Notes: generated by a model from the letters alone, not told the origin. A DNA stretch of 64,000 nucleotides from Bradyrhizobium elkanii USDA 76 (GCF_023278185.1 NZ_CP066356.1:3588001-3652000); one strand, 5' to 3'. Counted from the stretch's first letter, positions 16,896 to 24,940 are shown. Translations and numbers: made by a program.

Positions 16896-17219
16896 CTAGA
16901 ATGGAATGTCGTCGTCGCTGACGGCTGGCTTCCGAAACCATCCGCGCTTGCTTAACTCCCAATGGATCGTTGCGAGGGGATGGCGAACGGCCCACCAGAA
17001 ATCGCTCCACCGTTGCCGGCGATCCTCGCGCTCCATGATCTCCGCATATTCGGACTGGAAGCGCAGTTCGCGATCCATCTCAGCAGCGGTCGCATACCAG
17101 GACTCGCCGCAACGCCAGCACATGCAACGGCCTGTGAGGATGTCCGTATCATAATCATCGTGGTCGCACGGCACGTCTTCGCCGTCGCACCCGATATAAT
17201 CTTCGTCATCATCATGCAT
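16896..17219 (-). CDS. Phage hypothetical protein, Asp-rich start and Cys pairs
   Basis: 107 aa. Begins MHDDDEDYIGCDGEDVPCDH, with CMCWRCG at about 32-38, so probably metal-binding; the rest is helical and Trp-rich. Start at 17219 is three bases after the upstream stop. Confidence 0.65.
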   Translation of the reverse strand: MHDDDEDYIGCDGEDVPCDHDDYDTDILTGRCMCWRCGESWYATAAEMDRELRFQSEYAEIMEREDRRQRWSDFWWAVRHPLATIHWELSKRGWFRKPAVSDDDIPF

Positions 17220-17221
17220 GG

Positions 17222-17725
17222 CTACGACGCTCCCTCCGAAACAGCGCGGTTGGCGGCCTCTCTTGCGCGCATGGTGAGGGCAGCATTGCAAACGGCTAAA
17301 GCCGCCGTCTTTCCGCTCTCGATCGCAGCATGCCAAGCGTTATCGGAATGGCCGCGCGGATACCATCTGATGGTGCACGCCGGGTGGCTGCGGTCATTTA
17401 ACGTGTCGAAGGAGAGAGTTAGGTCAATGACCGCGACGCCACCAGGCAGCAGATTTATGGCGGCGTCAAAGGAGTCAGTATACGCCGGAAGTGTATACCC
17501 TCCGTTGAATGGGCACCTTCCATCGCTTGTCCATCGCTCGAAAATAACCGCATCCCCGCGGATATCCCAAGAGTATCCTTCTTGCCCGTTCAAGCCGCGC
17601 GGGCTCGCCACAAGTTTAGCGATGTCGCTTGCCGGCCACAGGATGAGATAGATCTCCAAATCCAATTCGCGATCGGGTGCGGTTGCTGATTTGCACCGCG
17701 CCGCTAGATCAAGCAGGTTGCTCAT
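17222..17725 (-). CDS. Phage ABA-sandwich-like protein
   Basis: 167 aa. N terminus MSNLLDLAARCKSATAPDRELDLEI, YTDSFDAAINLLPGG in the middle and a C-terminal Ala-rich helix (AAIESGKTAALAVCNAALTMRAREAAN) match the layout of the 'phage ABA sandwich' family. Function unknown. Confidence 0.7.
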   Translation of the reverse strand: MSNLLDLAARCKSATAPDRELDLEIYLILWPASDIAKLVASPRGLNGQEGYSWDIRGDAVIFERWTSDGRCPFNGGYTLPAYTDSFDAAINLLPGGVAVIDLTLSFDTLNDRSHPACTIRWYPRGHSDNAWHAAIESGKTAALAVCNAALTMRAREAANRAVSEGAS

Positions 17726-17762
17726 AACCTATCCTCACGGTTGCGTTGGATGTGCGAGAGGG

Positions 17763-18941
17763 TCACGCAGCCGTCCTCCGCTCGATGACGCTAACGCGCT
17801 CGACCATCGCGAACAGCTTTTCAAACAAGAGGTTTTGCAGGTCGCGGCTCTGGTCGGCGAGCCCCTCCGTCTTGTGCAGCCACTCCTCGTAGAGGGTGCT
17901 GGCCGTGAAGCGGTGGCCCATGTCCAAGGTTCGCTTAGCGATCAGGATGCGATTGCTGCGGACGGCCCCGAAAATGCCCTCGCCGAGCCCATCGACAACG
18001 ATGAAGTCCTGCCATTGGATATCGACGCCGAGCCGCTTGACCAGCGTCATGGCCTGCTCGATCACCTCCTCCTCAAAGGGATCTAGATCGACCGGCTCGT
18101 AGGTCCACCTCACGTCCGCGTGCTTTTCCCAAAGCTTGATCGCGTGTCGATTGGCATGAGCATTGCCGCGTAGCCGAAAAGCTGCGGCCATGAATGCCGC
18201 AGACGGTTTGTGATAGGCGCCCGTGTAGTCAAAGCCGTTTTCAAAGGTGCCCTCCGGCGCCATGATGGCCATTTCGACCATATCCTCGTCGGCGCATTCG
18301 GCGATTGCTCGTTCGGCATAGACCTCAAGCATGTGGGGGTGCTTAATGGTCCGATCTTCCGTCAACTCCAGGTGCTCCTTCACATTATAGGTGAACAGAG
18401 CCGGTCGGCCGTGTTTGTGGGCTCGCACCCCTCGATAGAAGGCATGCAGATTGCTGCCGGTATGGATCTCGCAATCTTCGGCATCGAAAGCCGGAGAGGA
18501 AGCAAGGAAAATCTCATGCCGGTTGCGGTGGCACTGTTCGATGGCCTCGCCAGTCACGGCGAAAACGGTGCCGTATTCGGCTTCCGGGGCGAAGTCATTG
18601 ATGCTGCCCTGCTCATCCATGCAGTTGCAGGTCAGTTCTCGGTAAGCCTGCCAAGGCTCCCAGTTACGGCCTAGCTTAGTGGTGAAGCCGAGCTTTTCGT
18701 CACCCATCTTGACGCGCTCGAAAGTCTCGCCGCGGATGACCTCGTGGTTCACGGTGAACGGAATGGTCTCGCCGTTCCGGATCAGCGTGACTTCATGTCC
18801 GGTGCGGAGCAGGGTCGCGATAGAGAACTTGAGCCCAGTGCCGAAGTAGCCAATCGGGCTGGCCCCGGTTTTCACAGAGACGCCCATAAGGGCAATCGCG
18901 TTCAGGTCAATCGGTTCAGCATTGCAAAAATATACAGTCAT
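17763..18941 (-). CDS. Possible GHKL-type ATP-binding phage protein
   Basis: 392 aa. The N-terminal SPIGYFGTGLKFSIATLLRTG (about 28-48) resembles the G2 box of GHKL ATPases (GxxGxGLK); the N and G1 boxes are not obvious. The middle is beta-rich and acidic; the C-terminal third has LYEEWLHKTEGLADQ, which might be a metal site. An operon member and the largest gene of the left arm. Function not known; ATP binding is inferred from one motif. Confidence 0.6.
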   Translation of the reverse strand: MTVYFCNAEPIDLNAIALMGVSVKTGASPIGYFGTGLKFSIATLLRTGHEVTLIRNGETIPFTVNHEVIRGETFERVKMGDEKLGFTTKLGRNWEPWQAYRELTCNCMDEQGSINDFAPEAEYGTVFAVTGEAIEQCHRNRHEIFLASSPAFDAEDCEIHTGSNLHAFYRGVRAHKHGRPALFTYNVKEHLELTEDRTIKHPHMLEVYAERAIAECADEDMVEMAIMAPEGTFENGFDYTGAYHKPSAAFMAAAFRLRGNAHANRHAIKLWEKHADVRWTYEPVDLDPFEEEVIEQAMTLVKRLGVDIQWQDFIVVDGLGEGIFGAVRSNRILIAKRTLDMGHRFTASTLYEEWLHKTEGLADQSRDLQNLLFEKLFAMVERVSVIERRTAA

Positions 18942-18943
18942 GA

Positions 18944-19354
18944 TTACCTCCTTGAATGTTCATGGCGCGTCACCTCTGGACGGTGCTCATAGCAAGTCGA
19001 GCGATAGCCCGTTGGAGTCGGCGTTCCGCATGAGACAAAGCCGAGACATCCAGGCTCGTCGCAAATGGCTGGCATATCGTCGTAGATCCAGCCCTGCTTT
19101 TTGAGGGTTCTGGCAATGAAATCAGAGACGGTCGCATAGGGGCCGCAGCAGTACCAATCCATGTAGTCGCCTTCGCCCCGGAGGCGGGCGATCAGCGCGC
19201 CGGCCGCTCGGAATGAATATCCGGCGTCCTCTTTACGCTCCGGATGGTACCAATCTACGTTGGCGAGAGCGCTCCAGAGCTGCTTTGCGATCTCGTCATC
19301 CTTGATTTGATCCCCGAGTCCGTCACGTAGGGCTTGCTCAAACCGCTCACTCAT
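18944..19354 (-). CDS. Phage hypothetical protein (136 aa)
   Basis: 136 aa. Helical N terminus, RAAGALIARLRGEGDYMDWY, then a Cys/His-containing tail (CDEPGCLGFVSCGTPTPTGY). Two bases before the GHKL-like gene. Not recognised. Confidence 0.62.
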   Translation of the reverse strand: MSERFEQALRDGLGDQIKDDEIAKQLWSALANVDWYHPERKEDAGYSFRAAGALIARLRGEGDYMDWYCCGPYATVSDFIARTLKKQGWIYDDMPAICDEPGCLGFVSCGTPTPTGYRSTCYEHRPEVTRHEHSRR

Positions 19355-19357
19355 GCG

Positions 19358-20002
19358 TCAGCCCTCCTGTCCGGACAACACAGTTGAAGAGAGCTCAAGA
19401 GCCCCTTTTGCGATGAGCTGCAGGTTCACCGCGTCTTGGTTCTTCGGATCGGTGATCGGGAAACGGGCTATCGTCTGCAGGATCTTGTAGTAGGCGTCTG
19501 CCTCGCTGCGGCGCTTGAGGGATAGCGGTTCACCTTCCGGGTGTTGGGATGCCTCCGGCTGGAAGTGCTCCGGGTAAAGGTGCTTGATGGCCGCCCAGCT
19601 TGGCTTAGCGATGCGCCCGCGAAGCATGTTTATGTGAACGGCGACCGGGTCTTTCAAAAGAGGTTCGATATCTCCGGGCGTCTTGTCGCGGGAATTCAGG
19701 CCGAATTCATACCCCTCCGCCCAAGCCGCCTGAAGCGCCTCATGGTCTTGCGCCCCTTGGGCAGAGGCTGGGATGGCAGATGGAGCGGGAGTCGAACCCG
19801 CGCTTACGGTTTTGGAGACCGTCGTGCTACCGTAACACTTCCCACCTTCAGATGTACGTGAACTCCATGCAGCCAAGGTAGCTCGGCAACCGCAATCGAC
19901 ACAGCGAACCGCTGGCTCGCTCTTGCTCTTGTCCTCGAGATAGCAAATGCCGCTATCGATCTTGGTCGATCCGCAAAGCGGGCAGGGAAGAAGCTCGGTC
20001 AT
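19358..20002 (-). CDS. Lar-like zinc-ribbon N terminus fused to phage region; contains tRNA gene
   Basis: 214 aa open frame from ATG 20002. Residues 1-55 (MTELLPCPLCGSTKIDSGIC, then CVDCGCRATLAAW) form a Lar-type restriction-alleviation zinc ribbon. The rest (from about residue 78) contains EALQAAWAEGYEFGLNSRDK and a helical C terminus of unknown role. A complete tRNA-Trp gene lies inside the frame in the same direction (19774-19847), so either the frame crosses the tRNA by chance and two shorter proteins exist, or one mRNA carries both. No good internal start is visible after the tRNA. Confidence 0.6.
   Translation of the reverse strand: MTELLPCPLCGSTKIDSGICYLEDKSKSEPAVRCVDCGCRATLAAWSSRTSEGGKCYGSTTVSKTVSAGSTPAPSAIPASAQGAQDHEALQAAWAEGYEFGLNSRDKTPGDIEPLLKDPVAVHINMLRGRIAKPSWAAIKHLYPEHFQPEASQHPEGEPLSLKRRSEADAYYKILQTIARFPITDPKNQDAVNLQLIAKGALELSSTVLSGQEG
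19774..19847 (-). tRNA. tRNA-Trp (anticodon CCA), phage-encoded
   Basis: 74 nt including an encoded CCA end. Acceptor AGGTGGG/TCCATCT pairs fully with two G-U pairs; D arm GTG...CAC; anticodon stem ACGGT/ACCGT with loop CTCCAAA; variable region AAGC; T arm GCGGG-TTCGACT-CCCGC; discriminator G. Position 8 is A rather than the usual U, a mild oddity. It lies in sense inside the open frame of the Lar-like gene. Confidence 0.88.
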
Positions 20003-20106
20003 GGCAACACCTTCACGATCCCGACCAGCGCAACGAGCCCGGCGGCTTGGAGTTGGTTTTTCATGAGCAGATAGAGGGCGAGGAGAAGGCAAACGGCTGT
20101 CGTCAT
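19999..20106 (-). CDS. Phage micro-protein (35 aa), hydrophobic
   Basis: 35 aa, MTTAVCLLLALYLLMKNQLQ and a further hydrophobic stretch: likely one or two membrane segments. ATGA overlaps at both ends (with the 39-aa ORF before and the Lar-like gene after) support it. Confidence 0.45.
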   Translation of the reverse strand: MTTAVCLLLALYLLMKNQLQAAGLVALVGIVKVLP

Positions 20107-20222
20107 TCGTCACCGTCCTGGCCGGCGAAGTGCTCGAACGTCATGCCAGCGATCGTTGCTCCAAGCGGGATGCAGATCGAGACGGCGACGAGCACGAAGA
20201 GGATTTGGGCGGCGCGGGTCAT
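20103..20222 (-). CDS. Phage micro-protein (39 aa), single membrane segment
   Basis: 39 aa, MTRAAQILFVLVAVSICIPL followed by a short polar acidic tail. Ten bases after the previous stop and overlapping the next start (ATGA). Confidence 0.45.
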   Translation of the reverse strand: MTRAAQILFVLVAVSICIPLGATIAGMTFEHFAGQDGDE

Positions 20223-20232
20223 GGGAGCGACT

Positions 20233-20682
20233 TCAGAACGTCGCGATGTTGACGACGACCATCTTCAGATCGCGGATCTTCGCCGGCTCCAGATGTTCGG
20301 TGCGTTCCTTGACCCTCTTGTCGATGACCTTCACGCGCTTGTCGTTATGGGCTTCGAGAATGCCCTTAATGTCGATCTCGAAGAAAAGCTCTTGGTCCGT
20401 CGAGTCAGTCAGCTTTTCGTCGCCGCTGTAGAGGACGCAATCGTCAAGTGGGATATTCTCGTTCGGATCGACGATAACGACTTTGACGAGGCGACGGTTA
20501 GACATGGGGAAAATCTCCTGCTTAAGGTTGAGTTGATTGAGTTGGTTGTCGAAACGTCGGGCCGTGGCGTTCTGGGCGGCGAAATTCTGAGCTTGTTGAA
20601 AGCCTGCGTCGCCGAGCGCCGCGAGCGCAATCGTGTTCGTCGAGTAAGCCGATGACGCCATCATTGGCATGTTCTGGTTCAT
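20233..20682 (-). CDS. Phage hypothetical protein with two in-frame starts
   Basis: 149 aa from ATG 20682 (GAGGAG five bases upstream), or 90 aa from an internal ATG at 20505 (AGGAG upstream). The N-terminal 59 residues are Asn/Gln/Ala-rich; the C-terminal 90 residues (MSNRRLVKVVIVDPNENIPL onward) look like a compact alpha/beta domain. Both starts have good ribosome sites, so two products are possible. Function unknown. Confidence 0.65.
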   Translation of the reverse strand: MNQNMPMMASSAYSTNTIALAALGDAGFQQAQNFAAQNATARRFDNQLNQLNLKQEIFPMSNRRLVKVVIVDPNENIPLDDCVLYSGDEKLTDSTDQELFFEIDIKGILEAHNDKRVKVIDKRVKERTEHLEPAKIRDLKMVVVNIATF

Positions 20683-20742
20683 GGTCTCCTCATTGGTCAG
20701 TGTCCTTGTCCTGATGCGTCCTCATCCATCATCGCGCAGGGG

Positions 20743-21057
20743 TCACCTGCGCTCGGAGAACTCGATGATGTCTTGAGGGACTGCGCGCTTGGCTGCGCCA
20801 GCGACCTGGAGCTGGACCTTGATCGTGCGCAGGATTTCACGCGACTGAGCGGCGATGGCATCGGCCCTGTTCGGCAAGATGTTCTCGTGCTTCAGGTCGG
20901 TCAGCGTCTCCCAAAGGATGTCCTTCAGGCTACCAGCCGTGAGCGGCCGGATTACCTGGACCGCTGCGTCGCGAGTTGCGACCGCGTTCTTCGGTTTGCG
21001 CTTGCCGTTTGCGACGTTGCGCTTTGTTCGTTGCGCCGTTTTGGTATTTGACTTCAT
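20743..21057 (-). CDS. Phage hypothetical protein (104 aa), basic N terminus
   Basis: 104 aa. Lys/Arg-rich first 30 residues then a helical segment (SLKDILWETLTDLKHENILP). Overlaps the end of the next gene by 128 bases in another frame. Confidence 0.58.
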   Translation of the reverse strand: MKSNTKTAQRTKRNVANGKRKPKNAVATRDAAVQVIRPLTAGSLKDILWETLTDLKHENILPNRADAIAAQSREILRTIKVQLQVAGAAKRAVPQDIIEFSERR

Positions 21058-21490
21058 GACGGGTAGTCCTTCCCTTGATCTCTCGGTTGAGGTCGAGTGT
21101 CAGCATGTACGCCTCGGCGAATGCGCCGAACTCCTTCGCCCGGTATTTCCGGTCGTACTCTCGTTTCCATTCCCGATATTCTGGGCGCCGGCAGTATTCG
21201 ACGTGTAGATGCATGCGCTGCTTCCGATACTCCGCTGCAGCCTTGCGGTCGTAAGTCCTTTGGAAATAGGCCTTCTTCTTCGCCTTGATGGTCTCAAGGT
21301 TTTTGGCGCGGTATTCGATGTCGTAGAGGCGCTTTTCCTCTTTACGTTGAGCCTCCGACTTGCCGAGACGCCGGCCAAGACCCGAGCACTTGCGATTGCA
21401 GTAGAGGTTCAAGCCGCGAGCCCGCGCACGATTGACGTGTCCCGCCCACTTGTCGTTCACCTTTCCGCAATGTGCGCAGCGGTATTTCAT
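20930..21490 (-). CDS. Phage zinc-finger-like basic protein
   Basis: 186 aa. N-terminal CAHCGK and CNRKCSG pairs form a zinc-knuckle-like unit; the rest is very basic and Tyr/Arg-rich helix (KAYFQRTYDRKAAAEYRKQR), in the style of phage HNH-associated or nucleic-acid-binding proteins, without an HNH catalytic core. The last 40 residues overlap the downstream gene. Confidence 0.65.
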   Translation of the reverse strand: MKYRCAHCGKVNDKWAGHVNRARARGLNLYCNRKCSGLGRRLGKSEAQRKEEKRLYDIEYRAKNLETIKAKKKAYFQRTYDRKAAAEYRKQRMHLHVEYCRRPEYREWKREYDRKYRAKEFGAFAEAYMLTLDLNREIKGRTTRHEVKYQNGATNKAQRRKRQAQTEERGRNSRRSGPGNPAAHGW

Positions 21491-21508
21491 TATGGCTCCA
21501 GCACATCC

Positions 21509-21637
21509 TCAGCGGCAGCGCGTATGGCTATCGACGACGAAAAGCACCGCGATCACCAACAGCACCCCGCCAATGATGATCCACGTCAGCGAGTAATCTG
21601 CACTCGCGCAGCAGCCTGAGGGACCGGAGAAGATCAT
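21509..21637 (-). CDS. Phage micro-protein (42 aa), membrane
   Basis: 42 aa with one strong hydrophobic segment (LTWIIIGGVLLVIAVLFVV). Its ATG overlaps the stop of the HNH gene (ATGA). Confidence 0.5.
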   Translation of the reverse strand: MIFSGPSGCCASADYSLTWIIIGGVLLVIAVLFVVDSHTRCR

Positions 21638-21981
21638 GCTGCTCTCCCGACCTGGTGCGCGATGACATCGTGCGCGAGCTCTACATCGCCGGTAGCTGCA
21701 TGGAGGCTGAGTGCCAGCACGAACGGGTTGATCCCGCGCGCTTTCCAGAAGGCGATCTCATTCCCGCGATGCTGTTCGCTATGGCAGTTGCTGCAAAGCG
21801 GAAGAGCCCACTTATCGGACGGCTTCCGACCACCGCCCGTGAAGTCTTTGCCGTACATGCGGCTCTCGGTGCGCAGATGTGCGGCCTCGGTCTGGATGTT
21901 GTTTTGACAGATCACGCAGGGCAAAGAGCGGATGAAGTTCAAGTGAGCGTCGTCATTGACGCGAAAGAGACGCTGTCTCAT
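21634..21981 (-). CDS. DUF968-like / HNH phage recombination nuclease
   Basis: 115 aa. CVICQNNIQTEAAHL...CSNCHSEQH gives the CxxC, AH and CxxCH of the DUF968/NinX-like HNH proteins associated with phage recombination. Coupled to ninB by ATGA overlap, next to the exonuclease and ERF genes. Confidence 0.82.
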   Translation of the reverse strand: MRQRLFRVNDDAHLNFIRSLPCVICQNNIQTEAAHLRTESRMYGKDFTGGGRKPSDKWALPLCSNCHSEQHRGNEIAFWKARGINPFVLALSLHAATGDVELAHDVIAHQVGRAA

Positions 21982-22397
21982 GCTGCCTCCGACTGCTTAA
22001 GCGCCGGATCACTCCAGACGATGTTATTCTCGGCTCCCCATGCCGACATGAAGTCCATCAGTTCCGACATCTCGGTGACAGACAGATCGGATGATGACCG
22101 ACCGCACGGAACCATGCCGGCGCGATTGAGTGCGGGCAGATACTTGATCTCGATGCCGCGTTCCTCCGCATAGGCGTGAAGGAATATCAGCTTCCACTGT
22201 TCGGTATTGAACCGGCGCCCGTTGATGCGACCCTGCACAGCCGCGTCTGTTAGCATTGCCCAGAAACGGGAGTTTTGCTCCAAGGTGCGGCACGGGCCTT
22301 TGAACTCGATGCGCGATCCAGTCTTGGCGCGCTCGATCCAGTCGATGGCGCGCTCGCGCTCCGCCTGACTATTGAGGACGACGACTGCGCGGCTCAT
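21978..22397 (-). CDS. ninB: Recombination mediator NinB
   Basis: 139 aa. NinB/Orf pattern: RTLEQNSRFWAMLTD and RFNTEQWKLIFLHAY, with LSVTEMSELMDFMSAWGAE at the C terminus. In lambda this ssDNA-binding protein replaces RecFOR in loading. Overlaps both neighbours by four bases. Confidence 0.9.
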   Translation of the reverse strand: MSRAVVVLNSQAERERAIDWIERAKTGSRIEFKGPCRTLEQNSRFWAMLTDAAVQGRINGRRFNTEQWKLIFLHAYAEERGIEIKYLPALNRAGMVPCGRSSSDLSVTEMSELMDFMSAWGAENNIVWSDPALKQSEAA

Positions 22398-23038
22398 GCT
22401 GCCTCCGCGGATGCTTTGAGATCGGCTAGCAACGTGCTGCCGTTGTGTTGGCGTATTGTGTGGACTACTTCTGTCAGCTCTTCATTGAACGCGGCTACTG
22501 CTCCAGCCAGGTTGGCTATGTACCCATCGTCGCGGTACGCTCTCTTGACGAAAAGCGGCATGTTTGGCCAGTAAACCGTGATATCAACCCACTCGCGCTC
22601 ACAGATCCATAGCGCGCCTTGGCACTGCGCCTTGTGCTCCGGCGGGAACTCGTTCTTCAACAGAGTGTCTACCAGCAGATCACCGCGCTGCGTCTTGATC
22701 TCCAGAATCCCCTTGTCTCCGAGGAAGCTATCTGGAGAACAACCTTTGTCGCCATTCTTGACGAAGCCGACACGGGTCGGGTCTGCGTCCATCATGAATG
22801 AATAGGCGTCGCGCGCCTCTGCTTCCATTATGTGGCCGCGCTCCATCGCCGGGCTCGTAAAAGTCTCGGTCGGCTCTCCGGTGATGATCTCCGCTGCAAG
22901 GCGATTCCTGTAGGCCCTCCGAGTTTTGCCCTCACCCTTAGCAAGGATCGCGCTGAACATGCTGGCCGTCGGCACTCCGCAACGAATTGCGTACCATTCA
23001 GGGCTGTTCTGATCGCAGTCAAAAATGGTTATTGGCAT
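22394..23038 (-). CDS. YqaJ-type viral recombinase (lambda exonuclease family)
   Basis: 214 aa. PD-(D/E)XK nuclease: SPEWYAIRCGVPTASMF N-terminal motif, AMERGHIMEAEARDAY (Glu), then CSPDSFLGDKGILEIKTQ giving Asp and E-x-K. A dsDNA 5'-3' exonuclease that produces ssDNA for the adjacent ERF annealing protein. Confidence 0.92.
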   Translation of the reverse strand: MPITIFDCDQNSPEWYAIRCGVPTASMFSAILAKGEGKTRRAYRNRLAAEIITGEPTETFTSPAMERGHIMEAEARDAYSFMMDADPTRVGFVKNGDKGCSPDSFLGDKGILEIKTQRGDLLVDTLLKNEFPPEHKAQCQGALWICEREWVDITVYWPNMPLFVKRAYRDDGYIANLAGAVAAFNEELTEVVHTIRQHNGSTLLADLKASAEAA

Positions 23039-23826
23039 TGCAGATGCCCCCGCGCCTTGGCGTTGAGCATGTTGACGGCTTCTTGGTAGCGTTTGGCCGG
23101 CAATTGGCCGACATGCTCGACCTCGAAGAACTTCAGGAATTTGGCCTTGTTGGCGTTGACGCTCTCAATCATCGCCTGCAAATCGTCGGCCTGATCCTGA
23201 GTAATGGCCTCCGGCGCGCCAGCTGCTTTTCCATCATCGTCAATTCCGCGCGTAGTGATGTTGAGAAGATTGATCGCGGTGTAGCGCTTGCCGTAGCTGT
23301 TGGACGAGCCGACCGCTTGGACAGCATTCTTGCTGCCTGTGCTGTCGTGCTGCAGGGTGATGGTATCCATCTCCCGATGGCCTTCGCGATGAGCAAGAAT
23401 GCCGGTAACCGTGATCAGGCCAGCGTCCGTCTTGCCAACACGAAAGGTGAGGGAGAACCCGTGAGCAGCCAGGATCGGACGGATTGCCTCGTTGATATCC
23501 TCCCAGAGGGCGTAGGGAGTTGACTGCTGGACTGCGCCAGTTCGATCTCCGTTGCCGTCCTTCTTCCTTACCTCGATCTTGCCTTTGCGATCGATGACGG
23601 GCAGCTTGGGCTGCATGTCAGCCATCGCGGCGTCAAAAGCGACCTTGGCGCGTGATGCAGCCATGTCCTTCTGCATCGCCATCAGGCGTTCCAACTTGTC
23701 CATGTTCACGTTCGGATCGCGCGCCGCGCGCTCGATCATGCTGAACACTGCTGCAGTCTCAGAAAGGGCAGGCGGGTATGAAACCGGGCCAGCTACTTCG
23801 CGGATGTTCTCAGCGGGAAGGGTCAT
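23029..23826 (-). CDS. ERF-family single-strand annealing protein
   Basis: 265 aa. ERF domain: AAMADMQPKLPVIDRKGKIE, YALWEDINEAIRPILAAHGF and GSSNSYGKRYTAINLLNI. Works with the exonuclease for Red-like recombination and genome circularisation. C-terminal part (from about 205) may bind partner proteins. Confidence 0.93.
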   Translation of the reverse strand: MTLPAENIREVAGPVSYPPALSETAAVFSMIERAARDPNVNMDKLERLMAMQKDMAASRAKVAFDAAMADMQPKLPVIDRKGKIEVRKKDGNGDRTGAVQQSTPYALWEDINEAIRPILAAHGFSLTFRVGKTDAGLITVTGILAHREGHREMDTITLQHDSTGSKNAVQAVGSSNSYGKRYTAINLLNITTRGIDDDGKAAGAPEAITQDQADDLQAMIESVNANKAKFLKFFEVEHVGQLPAKRYQEAVNMLNAKARGHLQCQ

Positions 23827-24014
23827 CAGGAACGCTCCATTACTTGGCGAATGACTTCCAGATCGCGCTCGAACGCAGCGTCCAAGCGCTTGGAGAACTC
23901 GAGCATGCGCTCGTTGGCGACGAGCGGATCAGCACCGGCGCGACGCTCGGCGTTGTAGAAGTTCGCCAGAGCCTGCTCGCGGTCGATCGGGGAGAGGGGG
24001 AGGCGGCGCATCAC
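23826..24014 (-). CDS. Phage hypothetical protein (62 aa)
   Basis: 62 aa, charged and helical. Stop overlaps the ERF start by one base; start overlaps the previous stop by four. Unknown. Confidence 0.62.
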   Translation of the reverse strand: MMRRLPLSPIDREQALANFYNAERRAGADPLVANERMLEFSKRLDAAFERDLEVIRQVMERS

Positions 24015-24304
24015 ACTGCCTCCCGAACCAGCTTGCGGTTGTGGTCCTGCGTGTTAGCTAGGCGGTCGGCGCGGGAAGCGATGTGTTCGGCCCGAAGCTC
24101 GGCTTCCGCTTCATCGATCAGCTCGTCGGTCACGACCTCGACAAGGCCGTCAGCAATGTGGTGGATGAACTGAATGAGCTGGTATTCGCCGGCCTTTATC
24201 CGATCGATCACGTTGCGGCGGGTGATCTCGGGCTTCACTATCGCCTCAAGGCCGAGGCGCCCGAAGTCGCACATGACGACGTAATATGAATGCTGCTGGG
24301 CCAT
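24011..24304 (-). CDS. Phage hypothetical protein (97 aa)
   Basis: 97 aa from ATG 24304: YYVVMCDFGRLGLEAIVKPE (beta), then helical, acidic (ELIDEAEAELRAEHIASRAD). The ATG overlaps the upstream stop (TGATG). Confidence 0.65.
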   Translation of the reverse strand: MAQQHSYYVVMCDFGRLGLEAIVKPEITRRNVIDRIKAGEYQLIQFIHHIADGLVEVVTDELIDEAEAELRAEHIASRADRLANTQDHNRKLVREAV

Positions 24305-24480
24305 CAGATCGCCTCCGCCTTGCGAGCGATGAAGCGAAGGCAACCCTCGATGTGGTTGCGGACCTGATCGTCAGAGACCTTGGGGGAAGCCGCGCTCGTC
24401 ACGATATCGACGGTGCGGAATGCCGGGTGGGTCTGGATTTGCCAGAGGGCCCCGAGGAGGTCTAACCGCGTTTTGCTCAT
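24304..24480 (-). CDS. First gene of the leftward early operon (58 aa)
   Basis: 58 aa: MSKTRLDLLGALWQIQTHPA, ending RKAEAI. GGGAG upstream. It is the first gene behind the PL-like promoter (24508-24535), about 20 bases of leader. Not recognised. Confidence 0.6.
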   Translation of the reverse strand: MSKTRLDLLGALWQIQTHPAFRTVDIVTSAASPKVSDDQVRNHIEGCLRFIARKAEAI

Positions 24481-24507
24481 GTCGTGCTCCCGATCTGTTG
24501 GAAGCGA

Positions 24508-24535
24508 CGCTACGCCCTGTAGCGATACATGTCAA
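24508..24535 (-). promoter_or_regulatory. PL-like promoter with operator
   Basis: On the minus strand: TTGACA, then TGTAT, then CGCTAC-AGGGC-GTAGCG. A perfect dyad operator (24508-24524) overlaps the -10 region. The same arrangement occurs at 24979-25006 for the rightward promoter. An extra GTAGCGA half-site lies at 24544-24550. Confidence 0.75.
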
Positions 24536-24589
24536 CACATGTTGTAGCGATTTTCGGAAAATGTTTACATTGGTCCGAATCGGACCTAG

Positions 24590-24940
24590 TTATCGCTTTT
24601 TGAGAGCTAAGATTGCGTCGATGGCTTTTTTCTTAAAGGCTGGGGATTCGCCCCTAACCAAATCATCCAGACTGGCTTCGCTCAATTCATCGTCGTCGCC
24701 ATAGATGATCCAGCGGCCGGTGAAATTTCCGCCTTTGGCGCCCTGTCGCAGGAAGTGCTTTATATAGCGCTCCGCGTCTCTCGGATCAATTGTCCTGGTG
24801 CCCCCCTCGTGGGCCCTATATGTGCTCTCGGGCCATCCAGCGTCCAGCGCTGCGCTTCTGGCGGATGGATAACCTGCGGCCATCCGAACTGTTCGGAGCC
24901 GGGAACCCTGTCCTTTACGGATTTTCTCATCATCGGTCAT
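24590..24940 (-). CDS. Prophage repressor (XRE-type, CI-like)
   Basis: 116 aa from ATG 24940. Helix-turn-helix in RLRTVRMAAGYPSARSAALD; the middle has RDAERYIKHFLRQ and GRWIIYGDDDE, the end is Lys-rich. There is no S24/LexA-type peptidase, so induction cannot use simple RecA-driven self-cleavage. No ribosome site precedes the ATG; TACAAT lies eight bases upstream, so the mRNA may be leaderless, as lambda cI from PRM. A GTG at 24985 would extend it through the operator. Confidence 0.78.
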   Translation of the reverse strand: MTDDEKIRKGQGSRLRTVRMAAGYPSARSAALDAGWPESTYRAHEGGTRTIDPRDAERYIKHFLRQGAKGGNFTGRWIIYGDDDELSEASLDDLVRGESPAFKKKAIDAILALKKR

